Shown in pieces: positions 37,966-47,243 of a stretch of 64,000 bases of DNA; within the stretch, counting starts at the first letter, position 1; every line of letters starts with the position of its first letter. Under the pieces are notes generated by a model, which saw nothing but the letters and a program-made list of their open reading frames with translations, did no database searches and was not told the DNA's origin. This DNA is from Rhodococcus jostii NBRC 16295 (GTDB lineage: Bacteria; Actinomycetota; Actinomycetes; Mycobacteriales; Mycobacteriaceae), in contig NZ_BCWY01000017.1 in the NCBI RefSeq assembly GCF_001894825.1, positions 62,001-126,000 on the forward strand, read 5' to 3'. Both the position numbers and the translations under genes were made by a program.

Positions 37966-38901
37966 CTACCCCGCCGATCGGAACTTGTCGTAGCTCGCCT
38001 CAAGCAGTTCCCGGTCTGGCCGCTCGGCCCGCACAGATGGAATTACCATGAGCTTCTGACCATGTCGTTCCTTCAACCCATATTCGAGCATCGGTCCGTC
38101 AATCTCGATGAGCAGGTCCTGTCGAATTTCAACCACAAGGTCCGGCCGAATGCCCAGAATGCGGGCATCGAAGGCTGCATGGTGAATCTTGCACATTGCC
38201 AGACCATTTCGGACAGAAGCGATACCCCCTTCATCGGTATCTGGGACAATGTGCGCCGCGTCCAGAAGTTGGCTATGCCCGAGCGCGCACACCGCGCAGC
38301 GGGTGTCGTACGCGCGCATCACAGTGGACCGGAAGACAGGCTGATGCAATCGTCGCTTGGTCTCCGCCACGATGTATCGGCGGAGATGCTCCTCCACAGG
38401 CGATTCTGTCCGGTGCAAATCACGCGCGACTTCCGTTGCGACAACGAATTGGTGCTGCTCAGCTTCTTCAGCGACAATGGATACAGGGTAGATGGGCTGA
38501 AAGCGGCTCGGACCCACGCCATAGAACCAGATGAGCGGGGCCTTCAGCTCCATTGCCGCACGAAGACCCCGGTTGTCCATGTTCTCGGGATCCTTCCCCG
38601 ACCATTTGTAGCGAAGGAGCCCATCTGCACCGACAGTATCCTCGTACGGTCGTTCTTCACCAGCGCGACGGTACGTGGTGCTAATCGACAGTGCGGAGGA
38701 GAGCTGGCGTGGCTTGCGAATGCCGCGAGTGGGATCCATCAATCGAAACATCTCGCCGTCGATAGTGAAGTCGAGCAGTTCCTGTCTGCTGATCGAATCG
38801 AGACCGTCATTTGTGCGGACTGCTAGAAATCGCATCGCCTCGCTACGCAGACGTGTATCAAAATCCGGTGCGACGTCGGTACCCTGAGAAATATCCGCCA
38901 T
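37966..38901 (-). CDS. HNH restriction endonuclease-like protein
   Basis: A 311-residue protein with a DNA-recognition-type N-terminal region of about 170 residues (MRFLAVRTNDGLDSISRQELLDF, shortened; LIWFYGVGPSRFQPIYPV). A C-terminal HNH domain follows: CAVCALGHSQLLDAAHIVPD (first His), GIASVRNGLAMCKIHHAAFDA (Asn, HH) and PDLVVEIR. This order is common in stand-alone HNH restriction enzymes such as the PvuRts/ScoMcrA-like groups. The ATG at 38901 is set by GGAGGAAC 8 nt upstream. It faces the other HNH gene; no methyltransferase is present. Confidence 0.85.
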   Translation of the reverse strand: MADISQGTDVAPDFDTRLRSEAMRFLAVRTNDGLDSISRQELLDFTIDGEMFRLMDPTRGIRKPRQLSSALSISTTYRRAGEERPYEDTVGADGLLRYKWSGKDPENMDNRGLRAAMELKAPLIWFYGVGPSRFQPIYPVSIVAEEAEQHQFVVATEVARDLHRTESPVEEHLRRYIVAETKRRLHQPVFRSTVMRAYDTRCAVCALGHSQLLDAAHIVPDTDEGGIASVRNGLAMCKIHHAAFDARILGIRPDLVVEIRQDLLIEIDGPMLEYGLKERHGQKLMVIPSVRAERPDRELLEASYDKFRSAG

Positions 38902-39282
38902 TAACTGTTCCTCCACGTACTCAGCCTTCCCGCCCAACAGACCGACAGTAGCGGACTGTTAGGACAAGTATCGATCCTGACTAAACGCCGCGAGCGGATC
39001 TCGGCGATCGGGCGTCCATCACGCGAAACGCAGCGAGCGTCGGGATGGTTCCTTGTAATCACATAGAGGCGTATGAGGGTCGCGGGATGTCTGCGACTGA
39101 CTCCGCTTGAAGTGCTTAAAACAACTTGAACTCGACCTGCCGGATTCGCTGTCGCGTATCGCCGGTGTGCACCCAGCGAGGCCATCCCGATTCTCTCGGA
39201 CGCGTTCGACCGCTCAGATTCACGGGAAGTCGGATGGCATTCCGATATCTCTGCGAAGCATCCGAGTAGTAGTTTTGCGCCT
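38902..39282. other. Gap at the right edge of the island
   Basis: 381 nt holding the promoter of the HNH gene on the left and that of the CoA-binding protein on the right. No reading frame with a family match was seen and no repeat or attachment-like sequence was recognised. The sequence has lower GC than the genes to its right. Confidence 0.5.
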
Positions 39283-39702
39283 ATGAGCACTCCATGGCAG
39301 AACCCCGACGCCGTGTCGTCGATACTTGACGACTTGGACACCTGGGCGATCGTCGGACTCTCCGGTAATCCCGACCGGACGGCGTACCGGATCGCGGAGC
39401 TGTTGCAGCGCCGGGGGAAACGAATCGTCCCGATCCATCCTGATGCGCCGACGGTGCTCGGCGAGCAGGGTTACGCCACCCTCGCGGACGTCCCATTCAC
39501 CATCGACGTCGTCGACGTCTTCCGCAAATCCGAGGCCGCCGGGGAGTTCGCCGACCAGGCAGTCGAGGTAGGCGCGAAAGGCGTCTGGTTCCAATTGGGC
39601 GTGATCGACGAGGCTGCCTTCCAGCGAACGACCGCGACGGGCGTCGCCATGGTGATGGACACCTGCCCGGCGATCGAGTGGGGTGCGCGGGATTCAGGGT
39701 GA
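39283..39702 (+). CDS. CoA-binding domain protein (YccU family)
   Basis: A 139-residue single-domain Rossmann protein of the YccU/CoA_binding_2 family. Hallmarks are TWAIVGLSGNPDRTAYRIAELLQ (residues 20-42, nucleotide-binding turn), RIVPIHPDA, IDVVDVFRKSEAAGEFADQA, GAKGVWFQLGV and the closing VMDTCPAIEW. These proteins bind CoA or related nucleotides; their cellular role is not settled. ATG at 39283. It restarts normal chromosomal gene content after the accessory island. Confidence 0.88.
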   Translation: MSTPWQNPDAVSSILDDLDTWAIVGLSGNPDRTAYRIAELLQRRGKRIVPIHPDAPTVLGEQGYATLADVPFTIDVVDVFRKSEAAGEFADQAVEVGAKGVWFQLGVIDEAAFQRTTATGVAMVMDTCPAIEWGARDSG

Positions 39703-39814
39703 CCGTGGCCGGCTGAAGTGCGTCGCGCACGACTGCGGCTACTCTGGACCGAAATCGTGCAAATCGGACAACGGTCGGACACGACCCGGTCAGTCAATCG
39801 GAAGGTTCTCCCCT

Positions 39815-40504
39815 GTGGCAATCGACTACACCCGCCGCCCGTCCACTCCTGCAGTACCGCAGGGTGGGGTCAATCTGAGCAAGGTGACCTTGTCGAAGGC
39901 TGCGCCGTCGGTCAGCCTCACAAAGTCAGGTGAGCGGCAGGGTGCGATGCGGGTCAACCTCAACTGGTCGACGGGCGCGACACCGCAGTCGAAGAAGGCT
40001 GGCTTCTTTGCGAAGCTCGCGGCCGCCGCGGGCGGCAACAACGGCATCGACCTGGACCTCGGCTGCCTCTACGAACTCGCCGACGGGTCGAAGGGCGTGG
40101 TCCAGGCACTCGGCAACACGTTCGGTTCGCTCCAGGACCCGCCGTTCATCAAGCTCGACGCCGACGACCGCACCGGCACGGTCACCGGCGGCGAGAACAT
40201 GCATATCAACCTCGACCGACCGGAGATGTTCAAGCGCATCCTCATCTTCGCGATGATCTACGACGGTGCCCCCAACTGGGCGGCCGTGGATGGTGTTGTC
40301 ACCCTCTACCCCACCAGCGGTCCCGAGGTGGAGGTTCGACTCGACTCGTCGAACAGCTCCGCTCGCATCTGCGCCATCGCGATGCTGAACAACACCGGAC
40401 AGGGCATCACCGTCACGCGCGAGGTGAAGTACGTCGAAGGTAGCCAAGCAGATCTCGACAAGACCTACGGCTGGGGCATGAAGTGGGCGGCGGGCCGCAA
40501 GTAG
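39815..40504 (+). CDS. terD: TerD-family stress protein
   Basis: A 229-residue TerD-domain protein. The conserved block NGIDLDLGCLYELADGSKG (calcium-binding Asp residues, near 70-90) is followed by PPFIKLDADDRTGTVTGGENM, the second metal site, then INLDRPEMFKRILIFAMIYDGAPNW. TerD proteins act in tellurite, phage and general stress resistance and bind calcium. The start is the GTG at 39815. It is convergent with the TerD-nuclease fusion gene 267 nt away, so the two Ter-type genes form a small stress locus. Confidence 0.92.
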   Translation: MAIDYTRRPSTPAVPQGGVNLSKVTLSKAAPSVSLTKSGERQGAMRVNLNWSTGATPQSKKAGFFAKLAAAAGGNNGIDLDLGCLYELADGSKGVVQALGNTFGSLQDPPFIKLDADDRTGTVTGGENMHINLDRPEMFKRILIFAMIYDGAPNWAAVDGVVTLYPTSGPEVEVRLDSSNSSARICAIAMLNNTGQGITVTREVKYVEGSQADLDKTYGWGMKWAAGRK

Positions 40505-40771
40505 CGGCGGTTGCGGCAGCGAACGGCGCCGGGCGTAGGGCCTCACAAAGTGAGCCCGCACGCGAACTCGTACCCATTGTCGCTGTGGCGACTGCAGTTT
40601 CGTCACCTTCAGTCGCCGCCTCCTAACCTTCCACGCGCTAGGTCTGGGATCGAGGACGCCTCTTGCGCAGGTCGCAGCCTCCTGCAATCGACGCATTGGG
40701 CTTCCGCAGGTCGCCCACTCATAGTCGGTGCAATGGTGGACGTGGTCGGGTAGCCGACGCGTTCAGATCCG

Positions 40772-42823
40772 TTAGTCGCCTTCGGCTTCGGCGGTGTCGG
40801 TTCTCGGTTGTTCGGTCTGCTTCGGTGCGGCGGGCACCCATTCCCGTAGTTGTTGCACCACGGTCCCGTAGAAGGCTTCGGTCGACGACGTCACGCTGGT
40901 GATGAAACTCGCGGCGGTACCCGACCGCCGGCCGCCCATCGGGAAAGACTGCTCGAGGGAGAAGGAGACGATCTCCCCGGCCCGGCCGTCGGTGAGTACC
41001 TTCGGATCCGCTCGCACCGCATCGAGATGCTCGCACGCTTCGTTGCCTCGCTCGGAGTACACCGCTTCGACCTGTACATCCCCGGGTACGTCCTTGAGTT
41101 GCCTGAGCAGCCACGACAGCCGACGACCCGACGTTCCCTCGTTCGGCGCTTCCACGCTGGTGCGGCAGCGGATCTTGTTGGTCCGCACATCCGCGATCAC
41201 CCCCAAATCCCCGGCCGTCTCCGGGATCCGCAGCACCGCCTCGAACACCCCATCCGTCGCCAATCTTTCCGCTACCGCCGCATTCCGAGCAGCCGGGTCG
41301 CTGCCGTGGCGGCGGGGCAGGATGTGCTTGACGGTGACACCGAGCTCAGCGGTCAACCGCAACGCGAGATGACGTGAGAGCGACACCCAGGTGTCCGCCA
41401 CGGCGACAGCCTTCTGGTCCCCAGCGCGCAGGGTGCCTGCGGTGACCGCGTCGCGGACGGTCACCCAGTGCCGGCCCATGTCGACGAACTCGGCCGCCCC
41501 CGAGCGCGGATGATCGAGGTAGCGCAGGAACTCGGCGAGAATCCAGGCCTGCAGATCGTCGTCGATCCCGCCGTGCGAGAGCAACATCCGCGCCTCATGA
41601 CCCACCTCCGCCCACGACAAATGGCGAAGCGCGACCTTGGCGAGCTTGCGGCGGTCGACCTCCACCGGGAGCTCACCGGCGGAGGCGGGGACGTCGTTCG
41701 ACAGGCTGACCACCACGTCGTACTTATTCTTCCGCGCCACGTCGAGGTAGTTCTCGAGCTGCTCCTTCTTGAGCTTGCCGTTGCCGGTCTTGACTTCGAG
41801 CAGACCGGTCCACAACCGGCTGCCGCGGGAGACCTTCAGCACGGCGTCGGGGATCACCTTCGTCTCACCCCGCTCGTACGCCACCTCCACATATCCTTCG
41901 AAGGCACCGGCCGGGGCCCCCATCCGGGCGCACACCGCGCGTGCGAAGGGGCGCACCGCCTGCATGGTGGCGATCAACGCCGAGGTTGCCCTACGTTCCT
42001 GTTCCTCCCCGGTTCCGACGCCGATGACCGAGAACAACCGCGCCGGCTGCCAGGTGTCGTGTTCGGCGAGTACGAATTCGACTGGCTTCGACTTCTTCAC
42101 GATTCGTTTGGCGGTGCGGACGCCCCGGGTTTTCGCCTTCGCCGGTGCCGCCGGTGCCGCCGGTGCCGCCGGTGCGGCGGGTGTGGTGGGCAGTTCGGGC
42201 ACCAGCTGCGTGGCGTCGCCAGCGGAGCCGTGCGCCACCGCTTCGGCGGATTCGCCATGGTCGGATGAGTCATCAGGGGTGGCGGCGAGTTCGGGATCCG
42301 TGTCGTTATCGATGTCGACACCGAAATCCGTGGCCAAACCCGCCAGCCCGGACTCCCAGCCCTGCCCCACCGCCCGGACCTTCCACTCACCGTTGCGGCG
42401 GTACACCTCACCGAACACGAACGCCGACTCGGTTGTGGCATCGGCGGTGACGTACTCGGCAAGGGTGTGCCCGGCCCCGTCGACGACGCGTAGAGCGAGC
42501 TTCCCGAGATCCCCGAAGCTACCGGACCCGATGCTGCCGGCCAACGCCACGGTGTGCACGTCCTCCGGCACGGCGGACAGGTCGATTGCAATCCTCGCCT
42601 GCGCGCCTTCCTCGGTACCGCTCGTGCCCAGGAACCGGATCGACCCGTCCGACGACTCCGGTTGGTTGTAGAACACGAAATCCGCATCCGAGCGGACCTT
42701 CCCATCCGCGTTCAACAACAGTGCGGACGCATCGACCTCGACGTCCGACTCGGTCCACCCGAGCACCACGTCGACTTGCTCCACATCAGCAGGCAGCGAC
42801 AGATTCTGCCCTTTGGACAACAT
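40772..42823 (-). CDS. TerD domain fused to a PD-(D/E)XK nuclease-like protein
   Basis: A 683-residue two-part protein. Residues 1-185 form a TerD domain (MLSKGQNLSLP, VDVVLGW, DADFVFYNQPESSDGSIRF, IAIDLSAVPEDV, AFVFGEVYRRNGEWKVRAVGQG). An alanine/proline linker follows (PAAPAAPAAPAA). The central part contains KVIPDAVLKV, WTGLLEVKTGNGKL and KEQLENYLD, which is the D, ExK and Q/Y pattern of restriction-type nucleases. The remaining 270 residues are unassigned. The ATG at 42823 has GGTGGAG 6 nt upstream. Ter proteins have been linked to DNA-processing partners, and here the two are one chain. Activity is inferred. Confidence 0.85.
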   Translation of the reverse strand: MLSKGQNLSLPADVEQVDVVLGWTESDVEVDASALLLNADGKVRSDADFVFYNQPESSDGSIRFLGTSGTEEGAQARIAIDLSAVPEDVHTVALAGSIGSGSFGDLGKLALRVVDGAGHTLAEYVTADATTESAFVFGEVYRRNGEWKVRAVGQGWESGLAGLATDFGVDIDNDTDPELAATPDDSSDHGESAEAVAHGSAGDATQLVPELPTTPAAPAAPAAPAAPAKAKTRGVRTAKRIVKKSKPVEFVLAEHDTWQPARLFSVIGVGTGEEQERRATSALIATMQAVRPFARAVCARMGAPAGAFEGYVEVAYERGETKVIPDAVLKVSRGSRLWTGLLEVKTGNGKLKKEQLENYLDVARKNKYDVVVSLSNDVPASAGELPVEVDRRKLAKVALRHLSWAEVGHEARMLLSHGGIDDDLQAWILAEFLRYLDHPRSGAAEFVDMGRHWVTVRDAVTAGTLRAGDQKAVAVADTWVSLSRHLALRLTAELGVTVKHILPRRHGSDPAARNAAVAERLATDGVFEAVLRIPETAGDLGVIADVRTNKIRCRTSVEAPNEGTSGRRLSWLLRQLKDVPGDVQVEAVYSERGNEACEHLDAVRADPKVLTDGRAGEIVSFSLEQSFPMGGRRSGTAASFITSVTSSTEAFYGTVVQQLREWVPAAPKQTEQPRTDTAEAEGD

Positions 42824-43330
42824 CGGAAACTCCACCAGAACCACCCTCGTTCGATCCGGAACCGCACCAACCCTGCGCGTCCGGACAGCCGCTGAGCCGA
42901 CTACCGACGTCCGTCGCACCAACTGCGCATACTAATCGGTTCGTTTCACCCATGGACAACGTCCGGCAAACTACACGTCGCCGTCGGTGCCACACGGTGT
43001 CAGCGTGTCGATTCAGCCCAGCCGACCACTGTCATCTACGTGAATGACACTGTTGACCAGTAGAAGTGAGTGCTGAACCGGGACGCTTCGACAACCTCGC
43101 GGTCGGACTCGCAGCAACCCGGCCGGGCCCCGCGCTGAGGAGATCCGCCCGCGGTGGCTATCACGCGGCCGCGCGGTCGACAACATTCCGACGAGGACGC
43201 TGGTGACGACCCGATGCCGACGTCATCCAATCCCCCCGCCACACCCACCCGCGGCCTGCCTCAGCGTCACCAGAACCCGCTTCTCAGGACGGATCATTCA
43301 GACGATCCGGTCAGTGACCGAGCGGTCGAA
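42824..43330. other. Upstream region of the TerD-nuclease gene
   Basis: 507 nt between two minus-strand genes. It should hold the promoter of the TerD-nuclease gene and the end of the LLM oxidoreductase transcript. No frame here has a ribosome site plus a family match, and no repeat was noted. I see nothing more in it. Confidence 0.5.
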
Positions 43331-44203
43331 TCACCAGTCCGCGATCACCGGAACGACGCGCTCGCCCAAGATCTCGAGGGGCGTGATCGACGCGACCTGA
43401 GGCACCCATCCGTGAACGTGGGTGATGCCCAGCTTCGACAAGTCCTCGAGCTGACCCAGAAGGCTGTCGACGTTCTGTCCGCCCGCACCCGGGTCGAGCG
43501 GGAACATCACGGTCTTCTCGATGGCGTCGTAGTCGGTTCCGAGTGCGTCGCAGTGCCCCTTCAACACCTCCAGCTTGTGCGCGACCTCCGGTCCACCGAA
43601 CAGGTTGCAGGCCTGCGCGTATTGCGCGACCATCCGAAGCGTCTTCTTCTCACCCGCACCGCCGATCAGAATAGGCGGGTGTGGGCGCCGTAGCGGCTGC
43701 GGCACGTTCATCGTGCGGCCGAGCTGGTAGTGCTTTCCTTCGAACGGTCCGTCGTTCTCGCTCCACATCTGCAGGCAGATCTGCAGTGTTTCCTCCAGTC
43801 GTTCGAAGCGTTCGGCCGTGGGCGGGAAGTGGAGCCCGAGTCCCACACTCTCGGCCGCGTTCCAGGCGGCGCCGATTCCCAGGTACGCACGACCCTGGGA
43901 CAGGACGTCGAGCGTGGTCACGGCCTTGGCGAGGAGGCCCGGCTCGCGGTAGACCGCGGCGGTGACCCAGGCCAGCAAGTCCATCTTCTTCGTGACGGCA
44001 GCGAGGTAACCGAGAGTGGTGTAGGCCTCGAGCATCTCGGTGTCGATCGGTCCCACCGGTTCGATCTGCCAGAGATGATCCATGACGCTGATCTTGGTGA
44101 AACCCACGTCCTCGGCGGTCACGGCAATGCGGCGCAAGTCGTTCGCGAGGGTCGACGGGCCATCGGGAAAGGTGAAGTCGGCGATGTGCAGTCCAAGTTC
44201 CAT
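43331..44203 (-). CDS. LLM-class F420-dependent oxidoreductase
   Basis: A 290-residue luciferase-like oxidoreductase of the actinobacterial F420-dependent class. Seen are LGLHIADFTFPDGP, AEDVGFTKISVMDHLWQ, the barrel motifs MDLLAWVTAAVYREPGLLAKAV and GRAYLGIGAAWNAAES, PPILIGGAGEKKTLRMVAQYAQ and ITHVHGWVP. These enzymes reduce or dehydrogenate small molecules with F420. Substrate is unknown. The length is typical and the ATG at 44203 begins right at the first strand. It may not belong to the nitroaromatic cluster next to it. Confidence 0.87.
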   Translation of the reverse strand: MELGLHIADFTFPDGPSTLANDLRRIAVTAEDVGFTKISVMDHLWQIEPVGPIDTEMLEAYTTLGYLAAVTKKMDLLAWVTAAVYREPGLLAKAVTTLDVLSQGRAYLGIGAAWNAAESVGLGLHFPPTAERFERLEETLQICLQMWSENDGPFEGKHYQLGRTMNVPQPLRRPHPPILIGGAGEKKTLRMVAQYAQACNLFGGPEVAHKLEVLKGHCDALGTDYDAIEKTVMFPLDPGAGGQNVDSLLGQLEDLSKLGITHVHGWVPQVASITPLEILGERVVPVIADW

Positions 44204-44422
44204 AGCTCCACGTTAGATGTGTTGCCGACAACTACCCAGGGATCGTCAGTACCACCCTGGACTCCCCCACGGCCTGGTGGACGGACATCGGCACGCGCAG
44301 CAACGTCTCGCACCCAGTCGGTACGAGCCAGCACGAGGTGTGCGGATCATCCGTCGCGTATCGGACGGCGCAACCCCGTTGATCGCCTCAGCTGCCGCCT
44401 TTCCGTCCGCGGTGGGTCGCGA

Positions 44423-45181
44423 TCAATCGCCTTTCATTCTTGCGGTTAGGGGTTGGGGGCCAGAGGAAGTGAATCCTGCTGGAGTTGGGTTTGCGTGGTC
44501 CGTGATTATTTGCGCAATATCGTTGGGTCGGGAAAGGAAGGGTGAGTGACTGGAGGCGAGGCGTATGGTACGTCCTGCCCGTGCGGACATGGCTTCCTGA
44601 GCCGGAACCGGAATCGCATTGTCGTTCTCGCAAATGATGTACGTGCTAGGTGTCGATTTCCACGCTGCAGCAGTTTGTGATTCCTTGAAAGAGGACAGGC
44701 TTTGTGGCGAAAGTTTCGCTGTCGAAGCATCTGCGATGACTTCATCGATATCGGCAAAGAAGACATCTCGCGTATCCGTTGGCATCGTGACGTCGTCTCT
44801 TATCTGCAACCACGATGTTGGTTGTCCCCCAATGGCGCTCCAGAGAGATTCGCCGATATCGAGCTGGAATGCTGTCAGATAGATGAGGTGTGCAACATTG
44901 GTGGCGCCCGCTGCCCCTTCGCTCAGTGGGAGGCCGCCGTAGGAATGTGCGACCGCGATGACGTTCCCCTCTATCGAATCGAGAGCGGACCGCACAACAC
45001 GCGCGTCATCATGAAGTCCTCCTCGTCGTCCCCCTCGAGGGTTGGCGCTGGGGAGGTCGACGGTTTCGACCTCCAACCCGTTTCTGGTCAATTCTTCCTT
45101 GACGGACTGCCAACACCACGCGCCATGCCATGCGCCGTGGACGAGGAGGACTGTGAGGCGTTCCCGGGAATGAAAGGACAT
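44423..45181 (-). CDS. Alpha/beta hydrolase (esterase-like)
   Basis: A 252-residue alpha/beta hydrolase of the EstC/salicylate-esterase-like group. It has an oxyanion turn LLVHGAWHGAWCW (residues 12-24), nucleophile serine in VAHSYGG near 80, acid in IICENDNAIP near 196 and histidine in SSHSPFLS near 225. It should hydrolyse a small ester. The gene follows the AAHS-type transporter on the same strand with a 160-nt gap and may be read with it. GGAGATTTC precedes the ATG. Confidence 0.88.
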   Translation of the reverse strand: MSFHSRERLTVLLVHGAWHGAWCWQSVKEELTRNGLEVETVDLPSANPRGGRRGGLHDDARVVRSALDSIEGNVIAVAHSYGGLPLSEGAAGATNVAHLIYLTAFQLDIGESLWSAIGGQPTSWLQIRDDVTMPTDTRDVFFADIDEVIADASTAKLSPQSLSSFKESQTAAAWKSTPSTYIICENDNAIPVPAQEAMSARAGRTIRLASSHSPFLSRPNDIAQIITDHANPTPAGFTSSGPQPLTARMKGD

Positions 45182-45341
45182 GAAATCTCCTTGTTCGCAA
45201 TTCGTAATGGCCAGGTCGAGTCAGAATGCGTATCGCTGAGGACAGTGGCGCGAAGGGGCCGTGGCCAGCTCGGGTGGCAGTTGCCGAACTGGTCCCGATG
45301 GCCGTGGACATCGAGGCGTCATCTCGTCTCAGGCATTTCGA

Positions 45342-46727
45342 TCAGCCCACGGAGCGCTGCTGTGACCGCACGCGCCGTTCGAGTGCCAGCACGCTGATAC
45401 TTGCTACGACAAGGATCGTCGCCACAGCGAAGAAGACGTCGCGGGGCGCTACACCGACGCCCAGCGCGGCACCGACCATCAGAGGCCCGGCGATACCACC
45501 GAGTCTCCCCATGCCGAGCGCCCATCCCACACCGGTCGAGCGCATGCTTGTCGGATAGAGCACTGTCGCCAACGCGATCACGCTCATCTGGCCGCCGGTC
45601 ACGCACGTTCCGGTCAGGAAGGCCGCTCCCAGGAGCGCCCGGGTGCTGCCTCCCCCGATCACCCATCCGAGTAGGGCCACAAATCCGGCACCGACGAGAT
45701 AGACCACACCGAGCGTGCGAAATGGGCTGGTTCTGTCCATGGCAGGGCCGATGATGATCGCCGCGGCAATGCCACCCACGGTGGTGAGAACCGTGGACGC
45801 GATCACCACCCGTGACGGTTCCCCCAGGGAGCCAACGATTGTCGGCAGCCAGCTCTGGATGGCATAGAACGCTGCCAGGTTCGCGACGAAGGCAAGCCAG
45901 AGCAGGAGGGTGTTGAGGAACCAGCGACCTCGTACGAGGTCGAGCACCACCGACACCTTGCCGTTGGCGGGCACGGCAGGCTGCGCGAAGTCTGATGCGT
46001 CCGCCAGGACGATGGCATCGATGGGCAGGTCCGGGTCGAGGCGGCGCAGGATGGCGTGCGCGCGATTGTGGGCACCGCGCTGGAGTAGGTATCGGGGAGA
46101 TTCCGGCAAGTAGCGAAGCAAGAACACCATCAGCACCAAGGGGACCGAGCCCCCGACGACGAACATCGCGCGCCAGCCCCACAGCGGAATGACGATGCCG
46201 GAAACGACACCGGCTGCGACGAAGCCGAAGGCATACCAGCAGTAGATGAACATCACGAACGAAGAGCGTCGCCGTGCGGGTGCGAATTCGCTGGTCAAGG
46301 CAACGAGACTGGGAATGGCCGCACCCAACCCCGCCCCGGTGAGGAATCGCAGTGCGATCAGTTGAATCGATGATTCCGCGAGCGCACACTGCAGGGTCAA
46401 GATCCCGAACATCGCAGTACAGACAAGCACCGTGCGCCGATGCCCGAATCGATGGGCGAGCGGCGCAAGGCACAGATAGCCAACCATCAGTCCGACGATG
46501 GCCGCGGAGAAGATGGGGCCGAGAGCGGAAACGGAAAGTCCCCACTCCCGCCCGATGGCCGGCGCAGCAAAGCTGATTGCCTGAGTGTCGAAGCCATCGA
46601 GAAACATGACCGCGCCGGCGAGAGCGAGGAGCAGGTGATGGAAGCGGCCCACGGGCCGCCCGTCGATGAGTTCACCGACACGGACACCGGTTACGGGTGC
46701 GTGCGAACTCGAAAGTTCAGAGGCCAT
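45342..46727 (-). CDS. AAHS-type aromatic acid/H+ symporter (MFS)
   Basis: A 461-residue, 12-span major facilitator. MFLDGFDTQAISFAAPAI in the first span carries the DGFD motif that defines aromatic-acid symporters such as PcaK and BenK. AHRFGHRRTVL is the loop 2-3 motif, RFLTGAGLGAAIPSL the span 4 motif and YLPESPRYLLQRG the loop 6 motif. It probably imports a benzoate-type acid, and 4-nitrobenzoate would fit its neighbours. The ATG at 46727 is the first that leaves a normal short N-terminus. A palindromic operator lies 125 nt upstream. Confidence 0.9.
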   Translation of the reverse strand: MASELSSSHAPVTGVRVGELIDGRPVGRFHHLLLALAGAVMFLDGFDTQAISFAAPAIGREWGLSVSALGPIFSAAIVGLMVGYLCLAPLAHRFGHRRTVLVCTAMFGILTLQCALAESSIQLIALRFLTGAGLGAAIPSLVALTSEFAPARRRSSFVMFIYCWYAFGFVAAGVVSGIVIPLWGWRAMFVVGGSVPLVLMVFLLRYLPESPRYLLQRGAHNRAHAILRRLDPDLPIDAIVLADASDFAQPAVPANGKVSVVLDLVRGRWFLNTLLLWLAFVANLAAFYAIQSWLPTIVGSLGEPSRVVIASTVLTTVGGIAAAIIIGPAMDRTSPFRTLGVVYLVGAGFVALLGWVIGGGSTRALLGAAFLTGTCVTGGQMSVIALATVLYPTSMRSTGVGWALGMGRLGGIAGPLMVGAALGVGVAPRDVFFAVATILVVASISVLALERRVRSQQRSVG

Positions 46728-46851
46728 TGCAATTTCACTTTCGGTGAGGTGCGCGTTGATTGATCTCGGTCGTGCGACCGTCCTCGCGCCGCGCCTACCG
46801 GGAAGCAGTAGGGGCATCGACGCCGGTGATGGAACCGTAGATGTGCTTTTC

Positions 46852-46872
46852 ATTACAGTCAATAGTTGTAAC
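46852..46872. promoter_or_regulatory. Palindromic operator before the AAHS transporter gene
   Basis: ATTACA (46852-46857), nine bases, TGTAAC (46867-46872). This is one mismatch away from the perfect palindrome found before the TetR gene and has the same spacing. It is placed to control the minus-strand transporter gene. Confidence 0.7.
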
Positions 46873-46972
46873 GGAAAGCCAGTTGAGGTGTCAGCACGCC
46901 CTGCCCCGACCACGCCTCGAGGGTGGGTTGCGCTCGCAGGCGCGCCGGATAGGCCTACGTCCGCACTATTAC

Positions 46973-46993
46973 GTTACAAAGGTTGACCGTAAT
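46973..46993. promoter_or_regulatory. Degenerate operator before the DoxX gene
   Basis: GTTACA (46973-46978), nine bases, CGTAAT (46988-46993). The left half is perfect and the right half keeps GTAA; the spacing equals that of the other three sites. It sits about 130 nt before the small frame and DoxX gene on the plus strand. Confidence 0.6.
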
Positions 46994-47120
46994 TAAACAG
47001 GAACGTAGGCTTCGCTCGCCGGGGTCTCGTCATCGTCGGGGCACATTCACCCTCGAGCGAGGGGCGCGTTGGGCACCCCGAGGCCGCGGCCCACCTCACA
47101 ACATCGTCAAGGAGAACCCA

Positions 47121-47243
47121 TTGAGCACGAAAGATCCGGCAGCGTCGATACACGTCAGGCATGGCCTCCGGCCGACACGGATGGCCGACGGAGATGAGGT
47201 CGGCCCCATTGTCCGGGCCGTCGCCGGGAGGCCACAGCGATGA
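47121..47243 (+). CDS. Possible 40-residue peptide coupled to DoxX
   Basis: A short frame starting at TTG 47121 with AAGGAG at 47109-47114, 6 nt before it. It encodes STKDPAASIHVRHGLRPTR and then ADGDEVGPIVRAVAG, ending at TGA 47241-47243. That stop overlaps the DoxX ATG at 47240 as ATGA, the usual sign of coupled translation. No family is recognised. It could be a leader peptide or the tail of a lost gene. Confidence 0.4.
   Translation: MSTKDPAASIHVRHGLRPTRMADGDEVGPIVRAVAGRPQR

Noticed and set aside
42139-42180. Short tandem repeat of GCCGGTGCC type, considered as a CRISPR or VNTR
   Set aside because: It encodes the Ala/Pro linker of the TerD-nuclease protein; no spacers are present.
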